From positions 992,001 through 1,056,000 of the forward strand of contig NZ_BMVY01000001.1 of NCBI RefSeq assembly GCF_014650955.1: DNA of 64,000 bases, given 5' to 3'. Shown here one piece after another: positions 58,057-64,000 of the stretch. Source of the DNA: Streptomyces tauricus. Its GTDB lineage: Bacteria > Actinomycetota > Actinomycetes > Streptomycetales > Streptomycetaceae. Each line of letters starts with the position of its first letter. The stretch's first letter is position 1. The position numbers and the translations under genes were made by a program. Below the pieces are notes generated by a model, which was not told where the DNA came from, made no database searches, and saw only the letters and a list, made by a program, of their open reading frames with translations.

Positions 58057-58866
58057 GTGCCGGACCAGGAACCCCAGCTCGCCGACGCTGCCGGGCTGCG
58101 GGCCCGGATCGACACGGACAAGCCGCACTCCGCCCGTTTCTGGAACTACTTCGTGGGCGGCAAGGACCACTACGAGGTGGACCGGGAGATCGGCGACCAG
58201 ATCAAGGAGATCTTCCCCGGTCTGGTCGACGTGGCGCTCACGAGCCGGCGCTTCCTCGGGCGCGCGGTCCGGCACCTCGCCGGTGAGCGGGGCATCCGGC
58301 AGTTCCTCGACATCGGCACCGGGCTGCCGACCGCCGACAACACCCACGAGGTCGCCCAGTGCGTGGCCCCGGACGCGCGGATCGTGTACGTCGACAACGA
58401 CCCCCTGGTACTCGCCCACGCGCGTGCCCTGCTCACCAGCACCCCGGAAGGCCGCACGGCCTACATCGACGCCGATCTGTACGAGCCCGCGGCGATCCTG
58501 GAAGCGGCGGCGCACACCCTGGACCTGTCGCGGCCCGTCGCCCTGATGATCCTCAACACGCTCGGCCATGTCGCCGAGTACGACCGGGCGCGGCAGCTGG
58601 TCGGGGACCTCATGGCCCGCCTGCCGTCCGGGAGTTACCTCGTCATCAGCGACAGCACCGCCACCAGCGAGGGCATGATCGCCGCCTCGGAGGCGTACAA
58701 CGCCAGCGGGGCCGTCCCGTACCACGTGCGCGGTGTCGAGGAGATCGCCGGCTTCTTCGAGGGGCTGGATCTGGTCGAACCCGGCATCGTCCAGGTCACC
58801 CGGTGGCGCCCGGACTCGCCGGGCTCCGTGGTGGACGCCTACGGCGGAGTGGGCCGCAAGCCGTAA
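58057..58866 (+). CDS. SAM-dependent methyltransferase (Methyltransf_19 / DUF574)
   Basis: 269-residue enzyme of an expanded Streptomyces family. The hallmark N-terminus is RIDTDKPHSARFWNYFVGGKDHYEVDREIGDQIKE. The SAM site is FLDIGTGLPTADNTHEVAQ followed by RIVYVDNDPLVLAHARALL and IDADLYEPAAIL. The C-terminus is SGAVPYHVRGVEEIAGFFEGLDLVEPGIVQVTRWRP. GTG start with AGGAGG. Targets are largely unknown for this family; some copies act in natural-product pathways. Confidence 0.93.
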   Translation: MPDQEPQLADAAGLRARIDTDKPHSARFWNYFVGGKDHYEVDREIGDQIKEIFPGLVDVALTSRRFLGRAVRHLAGERGIRQFLDIGTGLPTADNTHEVAQCVAPDARIVYVDNDPLVLAHARALLTSTPEGRTAYIDADLYEPAAILEAAAHTLDLSRPVALMILNTLGHVAEYDRARQLVGDLMARLPSGSYLVISDSTATSEGMIAASEAYNASGAVPYHVRGVEEIAGFFEGLDLVEPGIVQVTRWRPDSPGSVVDAYGGVGRKP

Positions 58867-58900
58867 CCGCGCCAGTGCCAGCGCCTGACCCTGCTCCCGC

Positions 58901-58945
58901 TCCGGGTCCGGCTCCGGGTCCGGCTCCGGGTCCGGCTCCGGCGGG
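58901..58945 (+). repeat. 12-bp tandem repeat (GCTCCGGGTCCG)
   Basis: Three to four consecutive copies of GCTCCGGGTCCG lie 40-80 bp after the methyltransferase stop. They fall in a gene-free gap of 216 bp (58867-59082), in which nothing else was recognised. Confidence 0.85.
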
Positions 58946-59082
58946 GCGCCCACGTTTGGGTGATGAATGCGCGCCGATGGCACGGGCCGCCCCGAGCATG
59001 GCTGTAGGAGCGGCGAGGTCACGCGATCGCGTGGCCGGATCTCCCGCTCGTCCGTCCATCACTTCTCCATCAGGGAGCAACC

Positions 59083-59349
59083 ATGCGTGTGCGCACCATC
59101 CTTGCCGCCGGCGTCTTCGCCGCCACCGCGATCCTGGGCGGCGCCGGCGCGGCCGTCGCCGACGAACACGACGAGCGCCACAACGACGGCCGCAACGACA
59201 GCCGCTACGAGGGCGACTTCCGCGCGTGCGGCGTGTTCGCGGGCGCCGGTGACGGCCACGCCTACTACGGCAACGGCTGCGCGGAGTCCCACTGGGAGGG
59301 CGAGAACCAGGGCGGCGAGTACGGCGGCGGTCACCACTTCGGGCGCTGA
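59083..59349 (+). CDS. Small secreted His/Asp/Gly-rich protein
   Basis: 88-residue exported protein. The signal peptide is MRVRTILAAGVFAATAILGG to AVA|DEHDERHNDGRND. The mature 61 residues contain two cysteines (ACGVF and NGCAE) likely forming a disulfide, and a His/Gly-rich end (GEYGGGHHFGR). There is no sorting signal or catalytic motif. It differs from chaplins. Possible metal binding through His is speculation. The ATG has CAGGGAGC upstream. Confidence 0.75.
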   Translation: MRVRTILAAGVFAATAILGGAGAAVADEHDERHNDGRNDSRYEGDFRACGVFAGAGDGHAYYGNGCAESHWEGENQGGEYGGGHHFGR

Positions 59350-59382
59350 CCGGCCGTAGCGCCGCCGTTCGGGGAACGGTCG

Positions 59383-59835
59383 TCATGACCGTTCCCCGAA
59401 CGCTCGTACCGGACGGTCCGCGGCGGCGTGCGTCGTGCCGTGCGCGCCCTCTGTTCCGGTGGCCCGGGCCACCGCCTCGTCGAACGTGGTGACGGGACGC
59501 AGGACGTCATGGGTGCCGTGCGCGCGGACCAGCCGCAGGGTGTCGGGCCGGCAGAGTACGCCTACGGCCGCCTCATGGGTCAGGGCCCGCCGACAGAAAC
59601 GTACGAACATGTTCAAGCCGGTGCTGTCCACGAAGGAGACGGCACGCAGGTCGATGACGTACGCCGAGGCGCGCAGGGCGACCACCGAGTCCAGCCAGGT
59701 GCGTAGCCGGGCCGCGCAGGCCAGGTCGATGTCACCGTGCAGTTCCACGACGACCAGACCGTTCCCGTCGTACAGCCCGCAGTGTTCGGCGGGTGGTGGC
59801 CACGAGGCCGTGACGACGGGCTTCAGGTCGTACAC
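59383..59835 (-). CDS. STAS domain anti-sigma-factor antagonist
   Basis: About 150 residues with a STAS domain: DGNGLVVVELHGDIDLACAARLRTWLDSVVALRASAYVIDLRAVSFVDSTGLNMFVRFCRRALTHEAAVGVL. The DSTGLN contains the Ser that partner kinases phosphorylate. The protein would sequester an RsbW-type anti-sigma factor when dephosphorylated. The start is uncertain: GTG at 59835 is proposed because the frame further upstream (to 59958) does not look protein-like; neither has a good ribosome site. It is divergent from the response-regulator gene. Confidence 0.8.
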   Translation of the reverse strand: MYDLKPVVTASWPPPAEHCGLYDGNGLVVVELHGDIDLACAARLRTWLDSVVALRASAYVIDLRAVSFVDSTGLNMFVRFCRRALTHEAAVGVLCRPDTLRLVRAHGTHDVLRPVTTFDEAVARATGTEGAHGTTHAAADRPVRAFGERS

Positions 59836-60102
59836 GTGCAAGCCGTTCCGGTCCGCGACCCCTGCGTTCCCGGTGCAAGGCCGGCCGTTCGGCGTCCCCC
59901 GTCGACGGCCCTGTTCCGGCCCGGACCTGTGCGGCGGTGTGCGCTCCCCGCACCACACGAGCCCGTGCCGGAACTCCCCCCGTGTCGGCTCCCCCTTGAA
60001 CCGCGGGTGCCTACTGTTCTACCTTCGCCACATGGTCGGGGCATCAACGCCCGCTCACCGGCGACACAACGAGCGGGCGGCAGTGAGGCCGGGTGGTGAC
60101 GG

Positions 60103-60777
60103 GTGCGTCCACATCTCGCGCTGATCGACGACGACACCGACTTCGCACTGATGTGCCGTTCCTATCTGGAGCGTGAGGGCTTCACGGTCACCTGGGCCAT
60201 GGACGCCCGCGCCGGCCGGGCCGTCATGCACCAGGGTGGTGTGGAGCTGGTCGTCCTCGATCTGGGGCTTCCCGACGGCAGCGGACTCGAACTGCTGCGG
60301 ACCCTGCGCGCCACCAGCCGACTGCCGGTGATCGTCGTCAGCGGACGCGGCCATGAGACAGACCGGGTGGCCGGGCTGGAGATCGGGGCGGACGACTACC
60401 TCGTCAAGCCGTTCTCGCAGCGGGAGTTGGTGGCGCGGATCGGTGCCGTACTGCGCAGGTGCCGGCCGCCGGAGATCCCGGCCGTCCTCGACGTGGGCTC
60501 GCTGCGCGTCGACACGGCCGCGTGCCTGGCGAGCGGTACGGGCGTCGCTCTGACCCTGCGGCCCAAGGAGTACGCCCTCCTGGAACTCCTCGCGCGCTCC
60601 CCCGGCCGCGTCTTCTCCGCCGAGCAGTTGCTGGAGCAGATCTGGGGCGCGTCCTGGCAGCAGTCCGCCACCGTGATCGAGCACGTGTACCGGCTGCGCG
60701 GAAAACTCGCCCGACTCCCCGTGCCCGCCCCGAGGATCACCACGGTGCGCGGCTACGGGTACCGCCTCGACCCCTGA
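60103..60777 (+). CDS. OmpR/PhoB family response regulator
   Basis: 224-residue two-component regulator. The receiver domain (1-115) has the acidic pair in ALIDDDTDF, the phosphorylated Asp in VVLDLGLPDGSG, and the conserved Lys in DDYLVKPFSQRELVARI. The winged-helix output domain (about 130-224) is TLRPKEYALLELLARSPGRVFSAEQLLEQIWG followed by VIEHVYRLRGKLA and TVRGYGYRLDP. GTG start. The next gene, 8 bp downstream, is a hybrid kinase that is probably its partner, so the pair forms an operon. Confidence 0.94.
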   Translation: MRPHLALIDDDTDFALMCRSYLEREGFTVTWAMDARAGRAVMHQGGVELVVLDLGLPDGSGLELLRTLRATSRLPVIVVSGRGHETDRVAGLEIGADDYLVKPFSQRELVARIGAVLRRCRPPEIPAVLDVGSLRVDTAACLASGTGVALTLRPKEYALLELLARSPGRVFSAEQLLEQIWGASWQQSATVIEHVYRLRGKLARLPVPAPRITTVRGYGYRLDP

Positions 60778-60785
60778 GAGCCGCC

Positions 60786-62513
60786 GTGTCCACGACCAGT
60801 CCGTCGAACAGTCCGTCAGGCAGCCAGTCGCGCACGCCCTCGGGCAGTCCCTACGCCGTTCCGGATTTCCGGCAGCTCTTCGAGTTCGCTCTCTCCCCGT
60901 TGCTGATCCTCGCGCCGGACTTCGTCATCGTCGAGGTCAACCGTGCCTATCTCGCGGCCACCGGCAAGGGGCGGGACATCGTCGGACGGCGCATCTTCGA
61001 CGTGTTCCCCGACAATCCGGCCGATCCCGCGGCCGACGGCGTCGCCAATCTGCGCCGTTCGCTGGAGACGGTGGTGGGCACCGCGCGTACGGACACCATG
61101 GCGCTGCAGCGGTACGACATCCCTGCGGGCGGGAACACCGACGACGGCACCGGGTTCGTGGAGCGCTGGTGGAGCCCGGTCAACACGCCGGTCCTGGACG
61201 CCGAGGGCCGGGTGTCGCACATCATCCACCGGGTGGAGGACGTCACCGAGTTCGTGCTGGTGCGACGGGCCGGACGCGAGAAGGAGAGGGCCGCCGCGGA
61301 GGCGCGGACCCGCGCGGAGGGCATGGAGATCGACCTGTTCGTCCGCGCGCGGGAGATCCGCGAGGTCAACGAGCAGCTGCGGCGGCTGAACGGCGACCTC
61401 GACGCGGCGGGACACCGGCTGCGGGAGGAGCAGCGTGCCAAGGACCGGTTCATCGCGACGCTCTCGCACGAGCTGCGCAACCCGCTGGCCGCCGCCACCG
61501 CGGCGACCGAGCTGCTGGGGCTCGACATGCCCGGCGGCCATCCCGCGCTGTCCGTCCTGGAACGGCAGCTCGGCATCCTGGCCCGGATGAGCAACGACCT
61601 GCTGGACGGCACCCGCGCGGTGACCGGACGTCTGGAGCTGGTGCCCGAGCGGATGGACCTGCGCTCCGCCGTCGAGAGCGCCTGCGCCGACATCCGGGGC
61701 CTGTTCGGCCACGAGGGGCGCGTGCTGGACGTCCGGCTGCCCGACCGTCCGGTGCTGGTCGACGGCGACCGGCTGCGGCTGGCCCAGGTGCTGACCAACC
61801 TGCTGTCCAACGCGCTCAAGTACACGCTGCCGGGCGGCCGTACGGCCATCCACCTGTCGGCCGGGGAAGGGCGGGCCCAACTCACCGTCCGGGACGACGG
61901 GATCGGTTTCGACCCCGGTCAGGCCGAGGAGCTGTTCGGTGTGTTCATGCGGGCCGCGCCGGCCGGGCCGCAGACTCCCGAGGGTCTCGGCCTGGGTCTG
62001 TCGGTGGTCCGTACCATCCTCGAACTGCACGGTGGCCGGATCTCCGCGCACAGCGACGGTCCCGGCACCGGAGCCTCGTTCACCGCTCTGCTGCCGCTGG
62101 CCGCGTCCGACGGCGATCCGCCGCCTGCCCGGCCCGTGACGCCGCGTCGTGGGCGCAAGCAGCTGGCCGTCCTGATCGTCGAGGACAACACGGATCTCGC
62201 CGCGACCTACCGCACGCTGCTGGACCGCCAGGGCCATCACGTCACGGTCGTCCACACGGGCGCGGACGCCGTCACCGCGACCGGGAGCCACGTCTTCGAC
62301 GTCGTGGTGTGTGATCTCGGGCTGCCCGACATGGACGGCTACGAGGTGGCCCGGACGGTGCGCTCACGTCCGCAGGGTGCCTCGCTGCGTCTCATCGCGG
62401 TCTCCGGCTTCAGCCGCGGCACCGACCGCACGCGGTCCCGCGAGGCCGGATTCGACGCCCACCTGGCGAAACCCCTGCCTCTCGCGGACCTGCTCGACCT
62501 CCTGGAGGCCTGA
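60786..62513 (+). CDS. Hybrid sensor histidine kinase / response regulator
   Basis: 575-residue cytoplasmic protein. The order is a Ser/Pro-rich start; a PAS domain (about 25-155, DFRQLFEFALSPLLILAPDFVIVEVNRAYLAATG); coiled coil (165-220); HisKA with the phospho-His in FIATLSHELRNPLAAA; HATPase (NLLSNALKYTLPGG, DDGIGFDPGQAEELF, GLGLGLSVVRTILELHGG); and a C-terminal receiver (455-575, VLIVEDNTDLAATY, VVVCDLGLPDMDGYE, LAKPLPLADLL). No membrane helix is present, so the PAS senses an internal signal. GTG start, 8 bp after the OmpR-type gene. Confidence 0.93.
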   Translation: MSTTSPSNSPSGSQSRTPSGSPYAVPDFRQLFEFALSPLLILAPDFVIVEVNRAYLAATGKGRDIVGRRIFDVFPDNPADPAADGVANLRRSLETVVGTARTDTMALQRYDIPAGGNTDDGTGFVERWWSPVNTPVLDAEGRVSHIIHRVEDVTEFVLVRRAGREKERAAAEARTRAEGMEIDLFVRAREIREVNEQLRRLNGDLDAAGHRLREEQRAKDRFIATLSHELRNPLAAATAATELLGLDMPGGHPALSVLERQLGILARMSNDLLDGTRAVTGRLELVPERMDLRSAVESACADIRGLFGHEGRVLDVRLPDRPVLVDGDRLRLAQVLTNLLSNALKYTLPGGRTAIHLSAGEGRAQLTVRDDGIGFDPGQAEELFGVFMRAAPAGPQTPEGLGLGLSVVRTILELHGGRISAHSDGPGTGASFTALLPLAASDGDPPPARPVTPRRGRKQLAVLIVEDNTDLAATYRTLLDRQGHHVTVVHTGADAVTATGSHVFDVVVCDLGLPDMDGYEVARTVRSRPQGASLRLIAVSGFSRGTDRTRSREAGFDAHLAKPLPLADLLDLLEA

Positions 62514-62536
62514 CCGTCCCGGGTGCCGGAGTGCCT

Positions 62537-62561
62537 GGGTCGAAAGGGCTCGCGTGGGTAC
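62537..62561 (+). promoter_or_regulatory. SigB-type promoter (GGGT-N15-GGGTAC)
   Basis: GGGT at 62537-62540 and GGGTAC at 62556-62561, spaced by 15 bp, fit the Streptomyces SigB consensus GNNT-N14-16-GGGTAY. The ATG at 62571 is only 9 bp beyond the -10 box, so the transcript would be leaderless or nearly so, in agreement with the missing ribosome site. Confidence 0.55.
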
Positions 62562-62570
62562 CCGTATCTC

Positions 62571-62792
62571 ATGACTGACGTGGTGGACTCCGATGAACTC
62601 CTGCGCCGTATCCAGCGGGCCCGCTCCTGGGCCGGCCGGGAGGAGCAGGCATGGAAGGCGCGCGGCGAAGAACTCAGGACGGAGGATCCGGACAGCGCGC
62701 GCGACGCCGAGCTGCGCGGACACACCTACGAGGCGGTGCGCAAGGCGCTGGACGAGATAGTCACCCCGGGTGTGCACGATGTGGACGGCTGA
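62571..62792 (+). CDS. Small conserved-type hypothetical protein, probably stress-induced
   Basis: 73-residue hydrophilic, helix-rich protein (MTDVVDSDELLRRIQRARSW ... EEQAWKARGEELRTEDPDSARDAELRGHTYEAVRKALDEIVTPG). There is no ribosome site; a SigB-type promoter ends 9 bp before the ATG. Function unknown. Its position after the hybrid kinase gene suggests separate, stress-regulated expression rather than read-through. Confidence 0.6.
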   Translation: MTDVVDSDELLRRIQRARSWAGREEQAWKARGEELRTEDPDSARDAELRGHTYEAVRKALDEIVTPGVHDVDG

Positions 62793-62900
62793 ATTCTCCT
62801 CACCGGCACTTCTTCACCGGTATCTCTTCACTGGCACCCACTTCACCGGCATTCACTTCACCGGTCCGTTTCGCCGGTCCGTGCATGACCCGCTCGGCCC

Positions 62901-63485
62901 ATGGAACCCGAGATGGCCATGAGCACCCCGCAGGTCCCATGCGCCGAGCCCGTCACCACGGTCCTCACCTGGCAGGTACGTCCCGGCCGGGAAGCCGAGT
63001 TCGAGGAGTGGACCCGAGGCGTCGCCGACTGCGTCGCGCGGTTCCCCGGCAACGAAGGGGTGTCCTGGCTGCGCCCCGAGCCCGGGCACCGGTTCCACGC
63101 GGTGCTCCGCTTCGCCGATCCGCAGCGGCTCACCGACTGGCTGGTCTCGCCCGAGCGCGCGGAGTGGCACGCGCGGATCGAGGGCGTCGCCACCGAGGTC
63201 CGTGACGAACGCCAGTCGACCACCGGGATGGAGAGCTGGTTCCGGCTCCCCGGCACCGCCGTGAAGGCGCCGCCGCGCTGGAAGATGGTCCTGACGACGT
63301 TCCTCGGCGCCTACCCGCTGACGCTCCTCATCCAGTGGCTGGTGGCGCCCGGTACGGCCGCGTGGCCCCTGCCCCTGCGCGCCGCCGTCTTCCCCCTCGT
63401 ACTGCTGCCCGTGCTGACCTATCTGGTCATGCCGGGGCTCAGCCGGCTGCTGCGGTTGTGGCTGTACGGCACCCCCGACGACTGA
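62901..63485 (+). CDS. Antibiotic-biosynthesis-monooxygenase (ABM) domain membrane protein
   Basis: 194-residue protein. An N-terminal ferredoxin-like ABM domain (about 10-105, TTVLTWQVRPGREAEFEEWTRGVADCVARFPGNEGVSWLRPEPGHRFHAVLRFADPQRLTDWLVSPERAEW) is followed by two C-terminal membrane helices (KMVLTTFLGAYPLTLLIQWL and LRAAVFPLVLLPVLTYLVMPGL). This ABM-plus-two-helix architecture is widespread but of unknown function. Starts at ATG 62901, 62913 or 62919 are all possible; no strong ribosome site decides. Confidence 0.88.
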   Translation: MEPEMAMSTPQVPCAEPVTTVLTWQVRPGREAEFEEWTRGVADCVARFPGNEGVSWLRPEPGHRFHAVLRFADPQRLTDWLVSPERAEWHARIEGVATEVRDERQSTTGMESWFRLPGTAVKAPPRWKMVLTTFLGAYPLTLLIQWLVAPGTAAWPLPLRAAVFPLVLLPVLTYLVMPGLSRLLRLWLYGTPDD

Positions 63486-63636
63486 CGTCCTGAGCGGTCC
63501 GGCTCCGGTCCGCGTCACACGTACGCCTCATCCCGTTGGCGGCGTTTGGCGCGGGCGCTTAGAAAGGTCGCACAGCAACTCTCGGGCCGCACGTCCGGGC
63601 CACGACAGCGACTGCACCCTTCGTAGGGAGCCGAGT

Positions 63637-64000
63637 ATGACAACCCGTTCGCCTTTCGACGCCGATCGACCTGGCATATCTCCCGAGAGCGTGGTCGACG
63701 CCACCATCCCGCCGCTACCGGTCTCCGCCCCCTGGCACACCGTGCCGGACGAGGCGCCGGACAGGGGCGCGCGCAGAGCCGAGCGCCGGTACCCCGACGC
63801 GGTCGACCCCCGGTACGCCGGACCGGCCGACGCCGTCGAGCAGCGGTACGCGGATCCGGCCGACGCCGACGAGCAGCGGTACGCCGACCCCGCTGACGAG
63901 ATCGACCACCGGTACCCCGACCCGGCCGCCGAGGTCGAGCAGCGGTACGCGGGCCCGGCCGACGCCGACGAGCACCGGTACGCCGACCCGGCCGACGAGG
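63637..64000 (+). CDS. Partial gene, repeat-rich N-terminus, unknown function
   Basis: 121 residues visible, running off the window. The ATG has GGGAG 9 bases upstream. After about 50 hydrophilic residues come at least six consecutive 11-residue repeats of the form RYADPADADEQ (variants RYAGPADAVEQ, RYPDPAAEVEQ), encoded by a 33-bp unit. The repeats are acidic and Tyr/Pro-rich and probably unstructured. The rest of the protein, which would define its role, is outside the window. Confidence 0.7.
   Translation, partial: MTTRSPFDADRPGISPESVVDATIPPLPVSAPWHTVPDEAPDRGARRAERRYPDAVDPRYAGPADAVEQRYADPADADEQRYADPADEIDHRYPDPAAEVEQRYAGPADADEHRYADPADE
63787..64000 (+). repeat. 33-bp tandem repeat in the partial gene
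   Basis: A unit beginning CGGTACGCCGACCCGGCCGA recurs about six times with point differences and continues past the window edge. It encodes the 11-residue RYADPADADEQ repeat in frame. Confidence 0.85.

Noticed and set aside
1..64000. CRISPR arrays, tRNA/rRNA genes, integrases, transposases or a biosynthetic gene cluster core (PKS, NRPS, terpene synthase)
   Set aside because: None was recognised on either strand; the tandem repeats present are short, contiguous or coding and lack CRISPR spacer structure.

Overview
The window looks like a stretch of a Streptomyces chromosome. It is very GC-rich with G/C-dominated third codon positions, has many GTG starts and AGGAGG-type ribosome binding sites, and carries typical actinomycete families: a WhiB-like protein, ANTAR and STAS regulators, a SpoIIE phosphatase with a C-terminal ATPase domain, a SigB/SigF-type sigma factor, CebR-type operators, a DUF1996 surface protein with a class E sortase motif, and Streptomyces methyltransferases. 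No rRNA, tRNA, CRISPR array, integrase or insertion sequence was recognised. About 60 genes are supported; the first (a GH15 glycosidase) and the last (a repeat-rich protein) run off the window.

Layout. 1-12.6 kb: GH15 glycosidase, an orphan NMT1-type binding lipoprotein, then a stress and signalling block (CsbD, RsbW-like ATPase, hemerythrin, two small unknowns, WhiB-like, GAF-ANTAR, phospholipase D, SigB/F-type sigma factor, small unknown, BioF2-like acetyltransferase, Lys/Ala-rich histone-like protein). 12.6-20.8 kb: a secreted GH5-FN3-CBM2 mannanase behind a perfect CebR box; a TPR protein; a cobalamin-riboswitch-controlled cbiMNQO cobalt uptake operon; a membrane Ser/Thr kinase; and an acetyltransferase resembling the C-terminal domain of human O-GlcNAcase, with a second perfect CebR box at its promoter. 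20.9-31.5 kb: a Tat-exported flavoprotein, a CGNR regulator, and a leftward operon of an ImmA/IrrE-type protease, two MAB_1171c-like membrane proteins (with a 28-codon ORF wedged between them) and a FAD monooxygenase; then the DUF1996 surface protein. 31.9-43.2 kb: SpoIIE phosphatase, DHA2 drug exporter, small regulators, a divergent PaaX-like/AidB-like pair sharing a 36-bp dyad, a copper chaperone and a cytokinin-dehydrogenase-like flavoprotein.

43.3-52.1 kb: a divergent LacI regulator and Gfo/Idh/MocA oxidoreductase with two matching operators, an FGE-like protein, the soluble transhydrogenase SthA, a YciO/Sua5-like protein, a TSUP permease containing an in-frame interspersed repeat, a NudK-like Nudix hydrolase and two secreted proteins. 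52.2-55.2 kb: a secreted dipeptidase-discoidin protein and a TetR regulator lie between two direct copies of an approximately 76-bp repeat. 55.2-64 kb: an HTH-less LysR effector-domain protein divergent from a DUF5997-like gene, an LLM flavoprotein, GNAT, methyltransferase, a small secreted protein, STAS, a response regulator followed by a hybrid histidine kinase, a small protein behind a SigB-type promoter, an ABM-domain membrane protein, and the repeat-rich partial gene.

Two themes recur. One is environmental and partner-switching signalling (RsbW-like, STAS, STAS-ANTAR, GAF-ANTAR, SpoIIE, SigB/F-like sigma, hybrid kinase). The other is plant-polysaccharide-linked metabolism (mannanase, CebR sites, GH15, sugar-type oxidoreductase with LacI regulator). 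All assignments come from reading the sequence and recalling families; no database search was run.
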